Source of the DNA: Pedobacter sp. V48
GTDB lineage: Bacteria > Bacteroidota > Bacteroidia > Sphingobacteriales > Sphingobacteriaceae
Length of the DNA: 53,408 nucleotides
Direction of reading: 5' to 3'
Assembly: GCF_000523515.1 (NCBI RefSeq)
Contig: NZ_AWRU01000034.1
Coordinates: forward strand, 268,400 to 321,807
The notes below the pieces were generated by a model. That model was not told the origin of the DNA. It made no database searches and saw only the letters and a list, made by a program, of their open reading frames with translations. Below, in pieces: positions 53,187 through 53,408 of the stretch. Every line of letters begins with the position of its first letter. Positions within the stretch are counted from its first letter, which is position 1. Both the position numbers and the translations under genes were made by a program.

Positions 53187-53408
53187 ATTTAAAGGGTATT
53201 TTTTCGCGCTTAAGCTACCAAAAATGATTCAAAAAAAAGACCCGAAAGTACTATTAATTTAATTTTGATTTTTTTGCAAAAAAAACTAACTTAGTACCAT
53301 AGAGGTTAAGCAAATCCTTTTAAACTTATGTGCTGATTTGAGGGCGGAAACGCAATAAATGAAGCAATTTAATTGTTAATTTTTTGGGGTAAAACAGCCG
53401 TTAAGATT

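Noticed and set aside
1..53408. CRISPR arrays, tRNA or rRNA genes, insertion sequences or prophage
   Set aside because: No regularly spaced repeats, cloverleaf-like sequences, transposases or phage genes were seen by reading both strands and the translated frames.

Overview
The window looks like ordinary chromosome from a Bacteroidota bacterium, most likely family Sphingobacteriaceae (Pedobacter-like). Four things support this. The DNA is AT-rich. Promoter-like sites match the Bacteroidota form (TTG/TTTG, about 19-20 bp, TAnnTTTG) rather than the E. coli form. Several lineage-typical genes are present: a LpxC-FabZ fusion, a PorX-type REC-PglZ regulator, a DUF4175 protein, and a Bacteroidota-type PEP carboxylase. 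Few genes have clear Shine-Dalgarno sites. I see no tRNA, rRNA, CRISPR array, prophage or intact insertion sequence, and almost every gene is intact and on a familiar family.

Layout, left to right. Positions 1-4300 hold a TM2/DUF2752 membrane pair, divergent from mfd (transcription-coupled repair), then a small DUF3820 gene. Positions 4500-8600 hold a CPBP protease-DUF2007-cdsA operon, divergent dusB, apaG and a membrane zinc peptidase. Positions 8700-12300 hold a DAO-type oxidoreductase, rmuC and thiL. Positions 12400-16000 hold divergent nadA and nadB (the two steps to quinolinate) around a 503-bp AT-rich spacer, then a gamma-carbonic-anhydrase-like protein. Positions 16000-25700 are all on the minus strand: an Ig-like lipoprotein, mnmG, an ABC-F ATPase, ybeY and a 1105-residue DUF4175 protein. 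Two inverted parS-like sites (ParB-binding type) lie just upstream of mnmG, which suggests an origin-proximal position.

Positions 25700-32500 are an envelope region: a secreted glycerophosphodiesterase, a cold-shock gene, a lipoprotein, an aspartic protease-PDZ protein, a PBP4-type D,D-carboxypeptidase, a VanX-like D-Ala-D-Ala dipeptidase and alanine dehydrogenase. The last two form an operon that could turn cell-wall alanine into pyruvate. Positions 32500-39850 hold tsaE and porX, divergent from an HD phosphohydrolase, followed by the lipid A operon lpxD-lpxC/fabZ-lpxA plus an ABC ATPase.

Positions 39900-44900 hold efp (with Asn at the usual modification position), 5-formyl-THF cyclo-ligase, a xth-hutI-hutG operon and a secreted cyclophilin. 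Positions 45000-53400 hold a YceI protein, a DODA-type dioxygenase, an aldehyde dehydrogenase, a weak FAD-oxidoreductase relative, an ahpC-thioredoxin-small protein operon (peroxide defence) and ppc.

The most notable non-coding signals are the parS pair, three promoters that sit so close to start codons that leaderless mRNAs are predicted (mfd, lpxD, cyclo-ligase), small palindromes in divergent intergenic regions, and several clean terminators. I found no convincing new multi-gene system. The best leads are the parS pair, the Asn32 EF-P and the small uncharacterised partner of AhpC/thioredoxin.
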